From Phymorhynchus buccinoides (Eukaryota; Mollusca; Gastropoda; Neogastropoda; Raphitomidae), in assembly GCA_017654935.2 (NCBI GenBank), contig CM065701.1:1866609-1930608 (forward strand): 64,000 nucleotides of DNA, in the 5' to 3' direction. Below the pieces are notes generated by a model, which worked only from the letters and a program-made list of their open reading frames with translations, had not been told where the DNA came from and did not search any database. Position 1 is the stretch's first letter. The number at the start of each line of letters is the position of its first letter. Both the position numbers and the translations under genes were made by a program. Positions 34,372-48,600 of this stretch are shown here, piece by piece.

Positions 34372-34895
34372 TTAACCCCTTGACTGCCATGCAGCGTATC
34401 ATGTAGGGACTTTATGACATCATCAGATGAAGGGGACTAACATACCTTAACCCCTTGACTGCCATGTAGCGTATCATGTAGGGACTTGATGACATCATCA
34501 GATGAAGGGGACTAACATACCTTAACCCCTTGACTGCCATGCAGCGTATCATGTAGGGACTTGATGACATCATCAGATGAAGGGGACTAGCATACCTTAA
34601 CCCCTTGACTGCCATGCAGCGTATCATGTAGGGACTTGATGACATCATCAGATGAAGGGGACTAGCATACCTTAACCCCTTGACTGCCATGTAGCGTATC
34701 ATGTAGGGACTTGATGACATCATCAGATGAAGGGGACTAACATACCTTAACCCCTTGACTGCCATGTAGCGTATCATGTAGGGACTTGATGACATCATCA
34801 GATGAAGGGGACTAACATACCTTAACCCCTTGACTGCCATGTAGCGTATCATGTAGGGACTTGATGACATCATCAGATGAAGGCGACTAACTCTG
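34372..34895 (+). repeat. ~75-bp tandem repeat, 7 copies, with piggyBac-like unit ends
   Basis: Each unit contains ttaaccccttgactgccatg and gatgacatcatcagatgaag then ggga. The unit starts like the piggyBac-type MITE family ends (TTAACCCCTT) and closes with AAGGGG, so each unit resembles a tiny MITE in head-to-tail tandem. Confidence 0.85.
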
Positions 34896-35245
34896 GAATA
34901 TAGTGGGGGGGTTTTTTTGCTTCTAAGTGAGCCTTGAAGGCTTTGCCTTTCTTGTTTAAATGGATGAACAGAGAAGAACAGAGAAGATGTGGAGTAAAGC
35001 TGTCCTGGTGAGCAAGGTGTCCGTGATACCGGGTTGCCTGACAGGTGAAGGTCCGCTGTCATTTTTATTTTTTTTAATAACAAAACTTATAAAAAATACC
35101 CTTAAAAAGCGCTCTAATATGCTTCCAAGTCGCATCAGTGAGGCATTCCATGGAAATGGCCACTGAATAAGCTCCCTTTACTCATTAATATTTACGAGAT
35201 TGACAGTGAAAGTACATTTGTCAGGCCATGGAAGTAGAAGGTTAA

Positions 35246-35422
35246 CCCTACGGGCTGTGTGATGTCATAATCATGGAAGGATGGTTTTTGGTTTAGACCA
35301 ACCAGTCAGGAAAGATGTATCTCTAGATCATTTTCTCACATTGAGTCTAACCGCAACGGGTCTCTTAGATTTTATGATAAGAAAATCAACAATTTATCAG
35401 GTTTTCTCTGGCAGTGAAGGGG
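35246..35422. mobile_element. piggyBac-like MITE, copy 1
   Basis: Flanked by TTAA (35242-35245, 35423-35426), ends CCCTACGGG and GAAGGGG. The interior (gatggtttttggtttagacc, gatttt..ataag) matches 41800-42006. Confidence 0.7.
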
Positions 35423-35426
35423 TTAA

Positions 35427-36190
35427 ATATTCCACTATCAACAGAAGTCAGTCTTTTTACATTTTCTTCGACAGTGAAATCATTATGAAAACTATACCAA
35501 ATCCAATGTGAAACTAAAGGTCTTGTGACAGGTACATGTATAGTTTACAACACTGAAGTCAGGCTCTTGACATCGAGGTGAAGTTGTGGATAGGAACCAG
35601 ACGTTCAGCCCAAGCTTTTGCCCCGTGTTGTTTCCCCCCCCCCCCCTGTCTTGTGGGCTCCCTTCATTTTTGATGACTTCCACAATGGAGTTGCTAGTCA
35701 CTTCGGCATTTAAAAAAGAAATGTTAACGTCATTTGAAAACTGCGCACAATTTGGGTTAGTGTTGTCAATGACAGACAATTTCATGTTTGTGTGTTGTTT
35801 TATATGTACATGCATATGCAAATAACTGTATGTTTCTGTGTGTAGTTTATATATGTACATATATATACTGGAATCTCACCAGCAAGATGTACTTGTACAG
35901 TTGTTCAATACTTATGATGCTATTTTCTAAAAGTTGAGGAAGAGTGAATCATTTGTTTGAAGATTGTCATATTTAGTTTATTTCATTCTTAAGTTGAAAG
36001 GCATATTTATTTTAAAGATAAGTAGAAAATATTAGGTTATTACTAAGATAAGCTTGTATCTTGTTTTATAACCAAAAAATATATACAAAATTATCATTTA
36101 CAGCAGAAATGATTAAGACTTAAGCAAAGTTGCGATACTGGTTGCAAAATAAAAAAATAATCAGAGAACGTGTCTTCATTTTCCGGGGAA
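35427..36190. other. intergenic, A+T-rich, nothing recognised
   Basis: Contains a poly-C run at about 35634-35646 and (TA)n near 35855. No gene or element recognised. Confidence 0.5.
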
Positions 36191-36198
36191 AGCTTAGA

Positions 36199-36350
36199 CA
36201 ACAGTTCTCATCCACAGCTGTTGCGTGCCAACAGTTCTCATCCACAGCTGTTGCGTGCCAACAGTTCTCATCCACAGCTGTTGCGTGCCAACAGTTCTCA
36301 TCCACAGCTGTTGCGTGCCAACAGTTCTCATCCACAGCTGTTGCGTGCAT
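36199..36350 (+). repeat. 30-bp tandem repeat, 5 copies
   Basis: Exact 30-bp units of caacagttctcatccacagc and tgttgcgtgc. Because 30 is a multiple of 3, short repetitive frames are open on both strands; there is no sign of a gene. Confidence 0.92.
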
Positions 36351-36670
36351 AAGTTTGAAATGTTTCTCAAGTCGAGTGTGAGTGACGCAATTTTAGGTGT
36401 TTTTTATCTCAAAACTACTAAGAGCAGTAAGACATTTAATGATTTATGCTGTAAGTGCGAAAGAGTTATAAGAAATGTATGCTAAAAACAGTAAAGGTTG
36501 TAGATGCATGTAAGTATGGACTGGTTTTGAAGGAATTATTTGTTGGCTCATAATTACTGAAGTAAAACAATAATTAGGGAATTGTATAGGTTATTATTAT
36601 TGTCAGAATAGTTACATTTCATTGTTAGAATTGACACCATATTTTACAATGCTTCTTTGTGAAGGTATAC

Positions 36671-36826
36671 CATATTTTACTGACTGTAAGGCGCACCTGA
36701 TTATAAGATGCACTCCCCAAATTTGACACAAAAATTAAGATTATGTTACTTTATTTTCTTACTGTTTTATCAGTCACAGGGGTCTCAGCCTGGGAAAACA
36801 TATCGCCTTATAGTCCGTAAAATATG
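36671..36826. mobile_element. MITE with CATATTTTAC ends
   Basis: 156 bp. Left end CATATTTTACTGACTGTAAG, right end the near-complement ...CTTATAGTCCGTAAAATATG. The interior includes gcgcacctgattataagatg. Non-coding. A target duplication is not clear. Confidence 0.7.
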
Positions 36827-36894
36827 TTAAGTAAATTACGAGACAGCATCGCTGCCATGTTCATTATTACCCAAATGCCTTTATCCTAGTAGCG

Positions 36895-37142
36895 ATATTA
36901 TGCATGTGTAGTAAGCTTGAAGGTCACAACCAGTACAGAATACAATACAATGGTACCGATATTATGCATGCGTAGTAAGCTTGAACGTCACAACCAGTAC
37001 AGAATACAATACAATGGTACTGATATTATGCATGTGTAGTAAGCTTGAACGTCACAACCAGTACAGAATACAATACAATGGTACTGATATTATGCATGCG
37101 TAGTAAGCTTGAACGTCACCACCAGTACAGAATACAATACAC
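36895..37142 (+). repeat. ~62-bp tandem repeat, 4 copies
   Basis: Units of gatattatgcatgcgtagta agcttgaacgtcac and cagtacagaatacaataca. Confidence 0.9.
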
Positions 37143-37535
37143 TGGTAGATGCTACACACTGCCTGTCATATACGCTCTGATTTGTGCAATGCTGTTGAAG
37201 AACGTTGTATGCCCAGAAAAATCTTTGTGTTGTCGATGTGTGCTTAAGAGAGAAAGAAAGTGCAACTTTCACTGCGAAGAATAGTCGAGGAGTGTTGGAA
37301 GTTTGCAATCCACCTGCTAGCTGAACTGATCAACAACAAAAAAGAAAAGAACTAAAATTGAACAACATTGCTTAAACAGTTCAAATCTTTTCACAATGTT
37401 CCATTTTATTTTGAACAAGCAATAAACCAAAATATTTACAGTTTTTCATGAATATTGATCAAAAGCATAAGACACACCACACTTAACATTCACAAGTCTT
37501 CAGCATACTCATCTCTTTCTCTTCGGATCACACAC

Positions 37536-37735
37536 ACATACCTGATATAACAAGGTCTATGCACAGACACATACCTGATATAACAAGGTCTATGCACACA
37601 CACATACCTGATATAACAAGGTCTATGCACACACACATACCTGATATAACAAGGTCTATGCACACACACATACCTGATATAACAAGGTCTATGCACACAC
37701 ACATACCTGATATAACTAGGTATATACACAGACAC
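37536..37735 (+). repeat. 33-bp tandem repeat, ~6 copies
   Basis: Units of acctgatataacaaggtcta tgcacacacacat. Directly precedes the larger array. Confidence 0.9.
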
Positions 37736-37754
37736 ACATAATCATGCGCACACC

Positions 37755-40182
37755 CATTTTCTGTCCTCCAGTACTCTCACAAACACATACACACACACAT
37801 GTATACATACATGCACACACTTTGTCCTCCAGTGCTCTCACAAACACACACACACACATGTATACATACGTGCACACACTTTCTGTCCTCCAGTGCTCTC
37901 ACAAACACATACACACACACATGTATACATACGTGCACACATTTTCTGTCCTCCAGTGCTCTCACAAACACATACACACACATGTATACATACGTGCACA
38001 CACTTTCTGTCCTCCATGTATACTCTCACAGTGCTCTCACAAACACATACACACACACATGTATACATACGTGCACACACTCCAGTACTCTCCTCCATGT
38101 ATACTACTGCACACACTGTCCTCCAGTACTCTCACACACATACACACACACATGTATACATACGTGCACACACTTTCTGTCCTCCAGTGCTCTCACAAAC
38201 ACATACACACACATGTATACATACGTGCACACACTTTCTGTCCTCCAGTACTCTCACAAACACATACACACACACATGTATACATACATGCACACACTTT
38301 CTGTCCTCCAGTGCTCTACTCTCACACACACACACATGTATACATACGTGCACACACTTTCTGTCCTCCAGTGCTCTCACAAACACATACACACACACAT
38401 GTATACATACGTGCACACACTTTGTCCTCCAGTGCTCTCACACACACACATACGTGCACACACACACACATGTATACATACATGCACACACTTTCTGTCC
38501 TCCAGACATGTATACTCACACACTTTCTGTCCTCCAGTACTCTCACAAACACATACACACACACATGTATACATACGTGCACACATTTTCTGTCCTCCAG
38601 TGCTCTCACAAACACATACACACACACATGTACATACGTGCACACATACAGTGCTCTCACAAACACATACACATACACACACTTTCTGTCCTCCAGTACT
38701 CTCACAAACACACACACACACACATGCACACACTTTCTGTCCTCCAGTACTCTCACAAACACATACACACACATGTGCACACACTTTCTGTCCTCCAGTA
38801 CTCTCACAAACCTACACACACACATGTATACATCTGCACACACTTCTGTCCTCCAGTGCTCTCACAAACACATACACACACACATGTATACATACATACT
38901 GTCCTGCACACACATGTTTCTGTCCTCCAGTGCTCTCACAAACACATACACACACACACATGTATACATACGTGCACACACTGTCCTCCTGTCCTCCACA
39001 TACACACACACATGCTACTGCACACACTTTCTGTCCTCCAGTGCTCTCACAAACACATACACACACACATGTATACATACGTGCACACACTTTCTGTCCT
39101 CCAGTACTCTCACAAACACATACACACACACATGTATACATACGTGCACACACTTTCTGTCCTCCAGTACTCTCACAAACACTACACACACACACACATA
39201 CATGCACACATACACACACATGTCTCACACACACACACATGTATACATACGTGCACACACTTTCTGTCCTCCAGTGCTCTCAAAACACACATACACACAC
39301 ACACATGTATACATACGTGCACACACTTTCTGTCCTCCAGTGCTCTCACAAACACACACACACACACATGTATTTCTGTCCTCCAGCTCTCACAAACACA
39401 TACACACACACTACATACATGCACAACACATACACACACACATGTATACATACGTGCACACACTTTCTGTCCTCCAGTACTCTCACAAACACACACACAC
39501 ATGTATACACACACATGTATACATACATGCACACACTTTCTGTCCTCCAGTGCTCTCACAAACACATACACACACACATGTATACATACGTGCACACACT
39601 TTCTGTCCTCCAGTGCTCTCACAAACACATACACACACACATGTATACATACGTGCACACACTTTCTGTCCTCCAGTGCTCTCACAAACACATACACACA
39701 CACATGTATACATACGTGCACACACACAAACACATACACACACACATGTATACATACGTGCACACACTTTCTGTCCTCCAGTCCTCTCACAAACACTACA
39801 CACACACACATACGTGCACACACTTTTGTCCTCCAGTACACAAACACATACACACACATGTATACATACGTGCACACACTTTGTCCTCCAGCACACACAC
39901 ATGTATACATTGCACACACTGTCCTCCAGTGCTCTCACAAACACATACACACACACATGTATACATACGTGCACACACTTTCTGTCCTCCAGTGCTCTCA
40001 CAAACACATACACACACACATGTATACATACGTGCACACACTTTCTGTCCTCCAGTGCTCTCACAAACACATGTATACATACACACACACATGTATACAC
40101 ACACACATGTATACATGCACACACTTTCTGTCCTCCAGTGCTCTCACAAACACATACACACACACATGTATACATACGTGAA
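37755..40182 (+). repeat. ~62-bp minisatellite, ~40 copies, irregular
   Basis: Units of ctttctgtcctccagtgctc, tcacaaacacatacacacac and atgtatacatacgtgcacac, with many truncated and fused units. The near absence of stop codons leaves three overlapping forward frames of 760-820 codons open, which I regard as repeat artefacts. Intergenic. Confidence 0.92.
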
Positions 40183-40191
40183 CTTTCTTTC

Positions 40192-40580
40192 CATTGGAAC
40201 CTCCCTTTATAAGACCTTCAAAAATCATCCAAAATGAGGTCTTATAAGGGAGGGGTCTTATAAAGGAGGCAATTTTAATACTTACAAAGAAGGGCAATGT
40301 CTAGGAAAATAGGGTTTTACGCCCTCTTCGGCCATGTGGGGCATTTGTAAATATAAAGATGGTGGGAACAATACTGGAGGCAATACCCGGAGGCAGTGTT
40401 TAACCAGTAAAGTCCCGATCTTTTCTTTAATACAGATATGTGTAGCAGTAACCACGCCTCGGATAAACCTCATCGGCTATGGTACTGCCACAAAGTGTTA
40501 CATAAGGGCAATGTCTCAGAGAAGTAGGTCTTATATAGGAGGGAGTCATAATGGGAGGTCTTATAAGGGAGGTTCCACTG
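40192..40580. mobile_element. mariner-like MITE
   Basis: Terminal repeats CATTGGAACCTCCCTTTATA and the complement of CAGTGGAACCTCCCTTATAA. TA follows the right end; the left flank has decayed. Sub-terminal aggtcttataagggagg recurs inside. 389 bp, non-coding. Confidence 0.75.
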
Positions 40581-40867
40581 TACCCCTGCCAATGAGGTTA
40601 TGTTTTTGCTCTTGTGGTCTGTAAGCATCTTTTCTTCAAAGTTCTGAACAGATTCTAATTAAATTCAATTTAGGGAGGGCTAGACAAGAGGATCTTCAAA
40701 GAAACACCCCTCCCCTCCAGCCACCCACCCCAAGCACTTCAGAGGTGTTTTAATTTGCAGTTTAGGTACCCTTTGGCTTTGCCCTTTTTATGTGCAACTT
40801 CCTCTCACGCTTATGACGCTGTAACAAAGAAGGTGCAAACTTTGTGCTCTGACATTTTTCTTTCCTA

Positions 40868-41265
40868 ACAACGGTTGTCTCCACACCTTTCCTTCACTGT
40901 GCTGACACTACAGCGATGACTCAGAGGGACTGCCGTGACGTGACAATTGTCTCCACACCTTTCCTTCACTGTGCTGACACACTACAGCGATGACTCAGAG
41001 GGACTGCCGTGACGTGACAATTGTCTCCACACCTTTCCTTCACTGTGCTGACACTACAGCGATGACTCAGAGGGACTGCCGTTCACTGTGCTGACACTCT
41101 ACAGCGATGACTCGGAAGGACTGCCATTCACTGTGCTGACACTCTACAGCGATGACTCGAAAGGACTGCCGTTCACTGTGCTGACACTCTACAGCGATGA
41201 CTCGGAAGGACTGCCATTCACTGTGCTGACACTCTACAGCGATGACTCGGAAGGACTGCCGTTAG
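40868..41265 (+). repeat. tandem repeats of 46 and ~70 bp
   Basis: Units share ttcactgtgctgacactcta and cagcgatgactcggaaggac. The first three are longer and include caattgtctccacacctttc; the later ones are shorter. Intergenic. Confidence 0.9.
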
Positions 41266-41324
41266 TGATCACTCTTTTGACGCTTTACTGGAATAAAACC
41301 TGGTGGACACTAGCATGGGTGCTC

Positions 41325-41447
41325 CAGGGAAATTTCAAAAATCCTGCAAGGCGGGGGGTCCAGGGGCTGCCCAGGCCCCGGTGAAGTGCAGGGACAGCGC
41401 CCCTCCTGGGGGTTCCGTCGGGCAATGCCCCCTGGAAGCTTAAGGGA
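41325..41447 (+). repeat. G/C-rich dispersed repeat, copy 2
   Basis: ggggggtccaggggctgccc and gggcaatgccccctgga match the minus strand of 28785-28870. The neighbouring 41450-41790 shows nothing recognised. Confidence 0.5.
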
Positions 41448-41799
41448 AACAACAGTTTCCAATGTAACTGACAGGCTCTCGTTGTACTTTCACTTCTGGT
41501 AAAACTTCATGACCTATAACCAGCAAAATACATCTCAAATTCTCATAATCTGGCAACGCCGCCTCCAGGCAATAAAAAAAATCCTGAACTTCAGGACATC
41601 CTGACAGCATGAGCATCCATGCACTAGCGGCAGTCATCCTGAGTCGTCGCTCTGGAGTGGCGTCACACCCCTCGATCAAACATTTCAGACCTGAACTCTT
41701 TTAACTTTGGGTGCCTGACCGCTTTTAATTTAGAGGTGGATGGCTGAATTTTGTTTAAAGAAGACACCCCCTCCCCTCCTCATGCCATGAACTCCTTAA

Positions 41800-42006
41800 C
41801 TCCATGGCCCCGTGAATACTACAGGTGTGTGATGATGTCATAACTATTAATGTCGGAGCACTGGAATGATGGTTTTTGGTTTAGACAAGTCAGGAAAGAT
41901 ATAAATATCTCTAGACCATTTTCTCAAATCGAGTCTAACATGTCTCTTTTCAATTTTATTATAAGAAATTCGATAATTTCTCAGTTTTCATGTGGCAGTG
42001 AAAGGG
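41800..42006. mobile_element. piggyBac-like MITE, copy 2
   Basis: Flanked by TTAA (41796-41799, 42007-42010), similar inside to 35246-35422 (gatggtttttggtttagaca, tctcaaatcgagtctaac). On the minus strand it supplies an AATAAA at 41960-41955, about 395 nt past the VPS72 stop, the only poly(A) signal candidate I saw. Confidence 0.7.
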
Positions 42007-42354
42007 TTAACCCCAGGTCATGACCTAAGTGCTGTCTGGAGTTTCCTTTCACTGCAGAGGATTGCACCGTGTCTGTAGTTTCTAGTTTTTAAAAGCTTTG
42101 CTTCAGTCACTTGTTCCTCTCATGGGTCTTTTTTTGTAGAAGTTTGCACAACGCCAGTGCTTTCTAGGTTTTAAAAAAAAAATCATGCTTTGTTTCGTCG
42201 CTTTCCCCTTGGTCCCTTCTGTGGAGGTTAGCACAACATCAGTGCTTTCTCCATGTTAAAAATCCACGCTCTTTTAACTGGTCCCTTTTGGAGGTTAGCA
42301 CATCATCAGCGCTTTCCACATGTTGAACATCCAGGCTTTTCCCACATCGTTGCG

Positions 42355-42694
42355 TCACTCTGCCGACGCCTTGTCCTTTCCCCTTCTCTGCGCGGCGTGA
42401 GACAGCGTCAGCAGCGACCCAGTGGCCTCCTTCCTCTCCTCGCCGCCCCCCGCCAGCTGCTTGGCGTAGGCCTGGCGGATCAGGCGGAAGGCTTGCTGCG
42501 TGGCGTAAGGCGTGTTGGTGAGGGGGTCCACGTATTTGGCGGGCAGCCCCGTGACGGGGCAGAGCTTTTTCTGCGGAGGTTTGCGCTTCACCTGCGGGAA
42601 GATGGCCGCCATGATGGTCTGGTCGGTGAAGGTGATGAACGTGCGCGAGCATTTCTCCCCCGAGGGGTGGGCCGCCTCCACGGCTTGGTCCTCC
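42355..42694 (-). CDS. VPS72: VPS72 exon 6 (terminal), YL1_C domain
   Basis: 113 codons including TGA at 42357-42355. KCSRTFITFTDQTIMAAIFP, then KLCPVTGLPAKYVDPLTNTP, YATQQAFRLIRQAYAKQL. CPVT.....Y.DP....PYAT is the YL1_C signature. Acceptor tttcag; a copy of the acceptor and first ~30 bases lies at about 42760-42800. Confidence 0.96.
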
Positions 42695-45600
42695 CTGAAA
42701 TCATGAACACAACAAAGGCTATAAGGGCACACACATATACTGCAAGTTCTGTGCGGAAACCCATGAGGGGTGGGCCGCCTCCATGGCTTGGTCCTCCCTC
42801 AAATCATGAACACAACAAAGGCTATAAGGGCACACACATATACTGCAAGTTCCGTGCGGAAACCCATGCGCAATCCAACAAAAAACAACGTTAGTAAGAA
42901 ATCTGAAGGAGTGCACATTACATGCAGAAACGTATCCGCAATCCCATCCGCTTATTTCTTACATTTATACAAGTAAACGGGGTTTCCGTACAGAACTTGC
43001 AGATTGCGGATCTAATGTGCACAGGCCCTAATGAAGAAACAAGAGAATGCAATACATAAATACAACAAAGAAGGGAATCTAGATCTTCAGGGGTTGTGCT
43101 GTTATGGAGCTGTGAGTCATCTGCGTAGAAGTGATGTTTCATGTTGTACTGGTCGATGATATTGGCGAGAGGTGAAGTATAGAAAGTAAACAAGACAGGG
43201 CCTAGTACAGACCCCTGAGGGACTCCACAAGAAAGCCTAACCTGTTCAGACTGACAACCATTGACAAGAACTGATTGAATACACACACACGCACAGACAC
43301 GCTTACACAAATGCACACAAGTATGCATGCATGTACACAAACAGCAACACTCACACGCACGCGCGCACACACACACCATCAACTCCCCCTCCCCCCTCCT
43401 CCACGTCGATTTCCTCCTGGTCCTCGGTGAAGAGAGGCATAGTCAGCGACTGGTAGCATAGCACACAGTAACACACACACACACCCATCAACTCACCCTC
43501 CCCCCTCCTCCACGTCGATTTCCTCCTGGTCCTCCGTGAAGAGAGGCATGGTCAGCGACTGGTAGCATAGCACACAGTAAACACACACACACCCATCAAC
43601 TCACCCTCCCCCCTCCTCCACGTCGATTTCCTCCTGGTCCTCCGTGAAGAGAGGCATGGTCAGCGACTGGTAGCATAGCACACAGTAACACACACACACA
43701 CCCATCAACTCACCCTCCCCCCTCCTCCACGTCGATTTCCTCCTGGTCCTCGGTGAAGAGAGGCATGGTCAGCGACTGGTAGCATAGCACACAGTAACAC
43801 ACACACACACCCATCAACTCACCCTCCCCCTCCTCCACGTCGATTTCCTCTGTGTCCTTGGTGAAGAGAGGCATGGTCAGCGACTGGTAGCATAGCACAC
43901 AGCAACACACACACACCCATCAACTCACCCTCCCCCCTCCTCCACGTCGATTTCCTCCTGGTCCTCGGTGAAGAGAGGCATGGTCAGCGACTGGTAGCGA
44001 ATGACCGGCCCCCGGTACACCTCCTTCACCACGCGCGACCGCTTCTTCTCCAGCTCCAACTTCTGGTAGGTCTCTGCAATGAAACAGCGCAGGTTAAACA
44101 CCCCACGGCGACAATGGGAACAGCATGTTCGCCAAATGGTACAACATTCGCATAGCAACAGTTGGCGTGCATACACACACACAGACCGACAGACAGGCAT
44201 TTGTTACGCCCAATCCATGAAATTACCCATTTCATGAAACAGGCAGTTTCACGGATTGGAATTCAACACATGCACGAAAAATATGTTCTCGTGCACAAGA
44301 CTTGCCCATTTCATGAAATGGACTTGCCTATTTCATAAAATGGGCAAACAGCTTGGGATTGGGTGTAACACATACACATAGAAACACAAACTGACCTAAA
44401 CTTTTCAGGTTGATCTGTTCGGTGACTTTGGCTTCAGCAAGGAGTTCCTCCTGCGTCAGCCTCCTGACATCTTCCACCTTGACGTTGTTCCTGTCGGCGA
44501 TCTCAGCCAGCATCTGGGCCTGCACCTCTCGCTGCTTCTGACGACTCTGCGTCTGCTTTGACTTGAGGGCCGTCGACTTGCGTAAGGACTTGCGCTCTGG
44601 AGACATATAAACAACGTGATATACATAACATGATATACATATAAACAGTATTAATTTTGGCCTGCACCTCTCGCTGCTTCTGACGACTCTGCGTCTGCTT
44701 AGACTTGAGGGCGGTCGACTTGCGTAAAGACTTGCGCTCTGGCAACATATAGACAACGTGGGCAAACATATAGACTCGCAACACGCACACACACCCTAAA
44801 CTTTTCGCATTTAAAACTAACAATGACAAGCAACATTCTGTCATTTTTGGGAAAGGGATAGGGTTAGTACCAGCCTAGGATTATTTCCGTAAAACTGAAA
44901 GAAGCAGACTTTGAGATTGAGGGTCGTAAACATGGGGTGACGAATCAACGCATTAGCTGACAACATGACCTACATATAAACGGTGCTAATGTTGGCCTGC
45001 ACCTCTCTGTGCTTCTGTCGATTCTACGTCTGCTTCAACTTCAGGGCCGTCAATTGGAGTAAAGACTGGCGCTCTGGTGACATGGGGCCAAAGGCACATG
45101 AAAGAAAACTACCCATGCATGAAAGATGTGTGAGAATGTGCCGGTCAATGGATAGATGTCATTGACTGTGGAACAACAGAAGCTGAGCCCATGAACTTTG
45201 AAGAGAAACATTTTCCATCTGAATGCACACCAAGTTTGACCTGCAGTCTGAACATTATTTCAAGTGGCGTCAGTCACATAACGTCTATCCACTAATCGTG
45301 ATATTAGACGGGGGAAAAAAATGAATGGTACCTGGTGACGTATAGATCTGTACTGACGGAATGTCGTCCGGTTTTTTATTCTTCTCTTTCTTCTTCTCCT
45401 CCTCCACCTTCACTTTCTTCTCTGCTGGCTCTTCACGCTTGGGCTCCTGGCAACAGCAACATAATAATACTGATCATAGCAATAGCAATCACAACAACAA
45501 CATAATAATACTGATCATAGCAATAGCGATTACAACAACATAATAATACTGATCATAGCAATAGCAATCACAACAACAACATAATAATACTGATCATAGC

Positions 45601-48600
45601 AATAGCGATTACAACAACAACATAATAATACTGATCATAGCAATAGCGATTACAACAACATAATAATACTGATCATAGCAATAGCGATTACAACATAATA
45701 ATACTGATCATAGCAATACGATTACAACAACAACATAATAATACTGATCATAGCAATAATAATAATACTGATCATAGCAATAAGCGATCATTAGCGATTA
45801 CAACAACATAATAATACTGATCATAGCAATAGCGATTACAACAACATAATAATAATACTGATCATAGCAATAGCGATTACAACATAATAATACTGATCAT
45901 AGCAATAGCGATTACAACAACACATAATAATACTGATCATAGCAATAGCGATTACAACAACAACATAATAATACTGATCATAGCAATAGCGATTACAACA
46001 ACACATAATAATACTGATCATAGCAATAGCGATTACAACAACAACATAGCAATACATAATAATACTGATCATAGCAATAGCGATTACAACAACAACATAA
46101 TAATACTGATCATAGCAATAGCGATTACAACAACATAATAATACTGATCATAGCAATAGCGATTGACAACAAACAATAATAATAATACTGATCATAGCAA
46201 TAGCAATTACAACAACAACATAATAATACTGATCATAGCAATAGCGATTACAACAACAACATAATAATACTGATCATAGCAATAGCGATTACAACAACAA
46301 CATAATAATACTGATCATAGCAATAGCGATTACAACAACAACATAATAATACTGATCATAGCAATAGCGATTACAACAACACATAATAATACTGATCATA
46401 GCAATAGCGATTACAACATAATAATAATATGATCATAGCAATAGCGATACAACAACATATAATAATACTGATCATAGCAATAGCGATTACAACAACACAT
46501 AATAATACTGATCATAGCAATAGCGATTACATAGCGATTACAATAATAATACTGATCATAGCAATAGCGATTACAACATAATAATAATACTGATCATAGC
46601 AATAGCGATTACAACAACATAATAATACTGATCATAGCAATAGCGATTACAACAATCATAATAATACATAATAATACTGATCATAGCAATAGCGATTACA
46701 ACATAATAATACTGATCATAGCAATAATAATACTGATCATAGCAATAGCGATTACAACATAATAATAATACTGATCATAGCAATAGCGATTACAACAACA
46801 ACATAATAATACTGATCATAGCAATAGCGATTACAACAACACATAATAATACTGATCATAGCAATAGCGATTACAACATAATAATAATACTGATCATAGC
46901 AATAGCGATTACAACAACATATAATAATACTGATCATAGCAATAGCGATTACAACAACATATAATAATACTGATCATAGCAATAGCGATTACAACATAAA
47001 TAATAATACTGATCATAGCAATAGCGATTACACACACATAATAATACTGATCATAGCAATAGCGATTACAACATAATAATACTGATCATAGCAATAACGA
47101 TTACAACTGATCATATAATAATACTGATCATAGCAATAGCGATTACAACATAATAATACTGATTACAACATAATAATATGATCATAGCAATAGCGATTAC
47201 AACATAATAATACTAATAAACTGATCATAGCAATAGCGAATATAATACTGATCACAACATAATAATACTGATCATAGCAATAGCGATTACACAACATAAT
47301 AATACTGATCATAGCAATAGCGATTACAACAACATATAATAATACTGATCATAGCAATAGCGATTACAACAACAACATAATAATACTGATCATAGCAATA
47401 GCGATTACAACGATCATAGCAATACGATTACAACAACATAATAATACTGATCATAGCAATAGCGCGATACAACATAATAATACATAGCAATAGCGATTAC
47501 AACATAATAATACTGATCATAGCAATAGCGATTACAACATAATAATAATACTGATCAATAGCGATTACAACATAATAATATACTGATTACAATAGCGATT
47601 ACAACATAATAATACTGATCATAGCAATAGCGATTACAATAGCGATTACAACATAATAATACTGATCATAGCAATAGCGATTACAACATAATAATAATAC
47701 TGATCATAATAATAATACTGATCATAGCAATAGCGATTACAACATAATAATAATACTGATCATAGCAATAGCGATTACAACATAATAATAATAATACTGA
47801 TCATAGCAATAGCGATTACAACAACATATAATAATACTGATCATAGCAATAGCGATTACAACAACATAATAATAATAATACTGATCATAGCAATAGCGAT
47901 TACAACAACATAATAATAATACTGATCATAGCAATAGCGATTACAACAACATAATAATAATACTGATCATAGCAATAGCGATTACAACAACATAATAATA
48001 ATACTGATCATAGCAATAGCGATTACAACGATTACAACAACATAATAATACTGATCATAGCAATAGCGATTACAAATAATAATAATAATACTAATACTGA
48101 TCATAGCAATAGCGATTACAACATAATAATACTGATCATAGCAATAGCGATTACAAACATAATAATACTGATCATAGCAATAGCGATTACAACATAACAT
48201 AATAATACTGATCATAGCAATAGCGACAACAACATAATAATACTGATCATAGCAATAGCGATTACAACATAATAATACTGATCATAGCAATAGCGATTAC
48301 AAACATAATAATACTGATCATAGCAATAGCGATTACAACACATAATAATACTGATCATAGCAATAGCGATTACAACATAATAATAATAATACTGATCATA
48401 GCAATAGCGATAACAACATAATAATACTGATCATAGCAATAGCGATTACAACACATAATAATACTGATCATAGCAATAGCGATTACAACATAATAATACT
48501 GATCATAGCAATAGCGATTACAACATAATAATAATAATCATAGCAATAGCGATAATAATAATACTGATCATAGCAATAGCGATTACAAACATAATAATAA

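Noticed and set aside
37744..40237. Very long open frames (760-820 codons) on the plus strand
   Set aside because: Three overlapping frames are open at once because the repeat unit contains no stop; the peptides are frame-cycled repeats with no conserved domain.
41440..41679. 79-codon minus-strand frame
   Set aside because: No recognisable domain, no splice context, and it lies between dispersed repeats.
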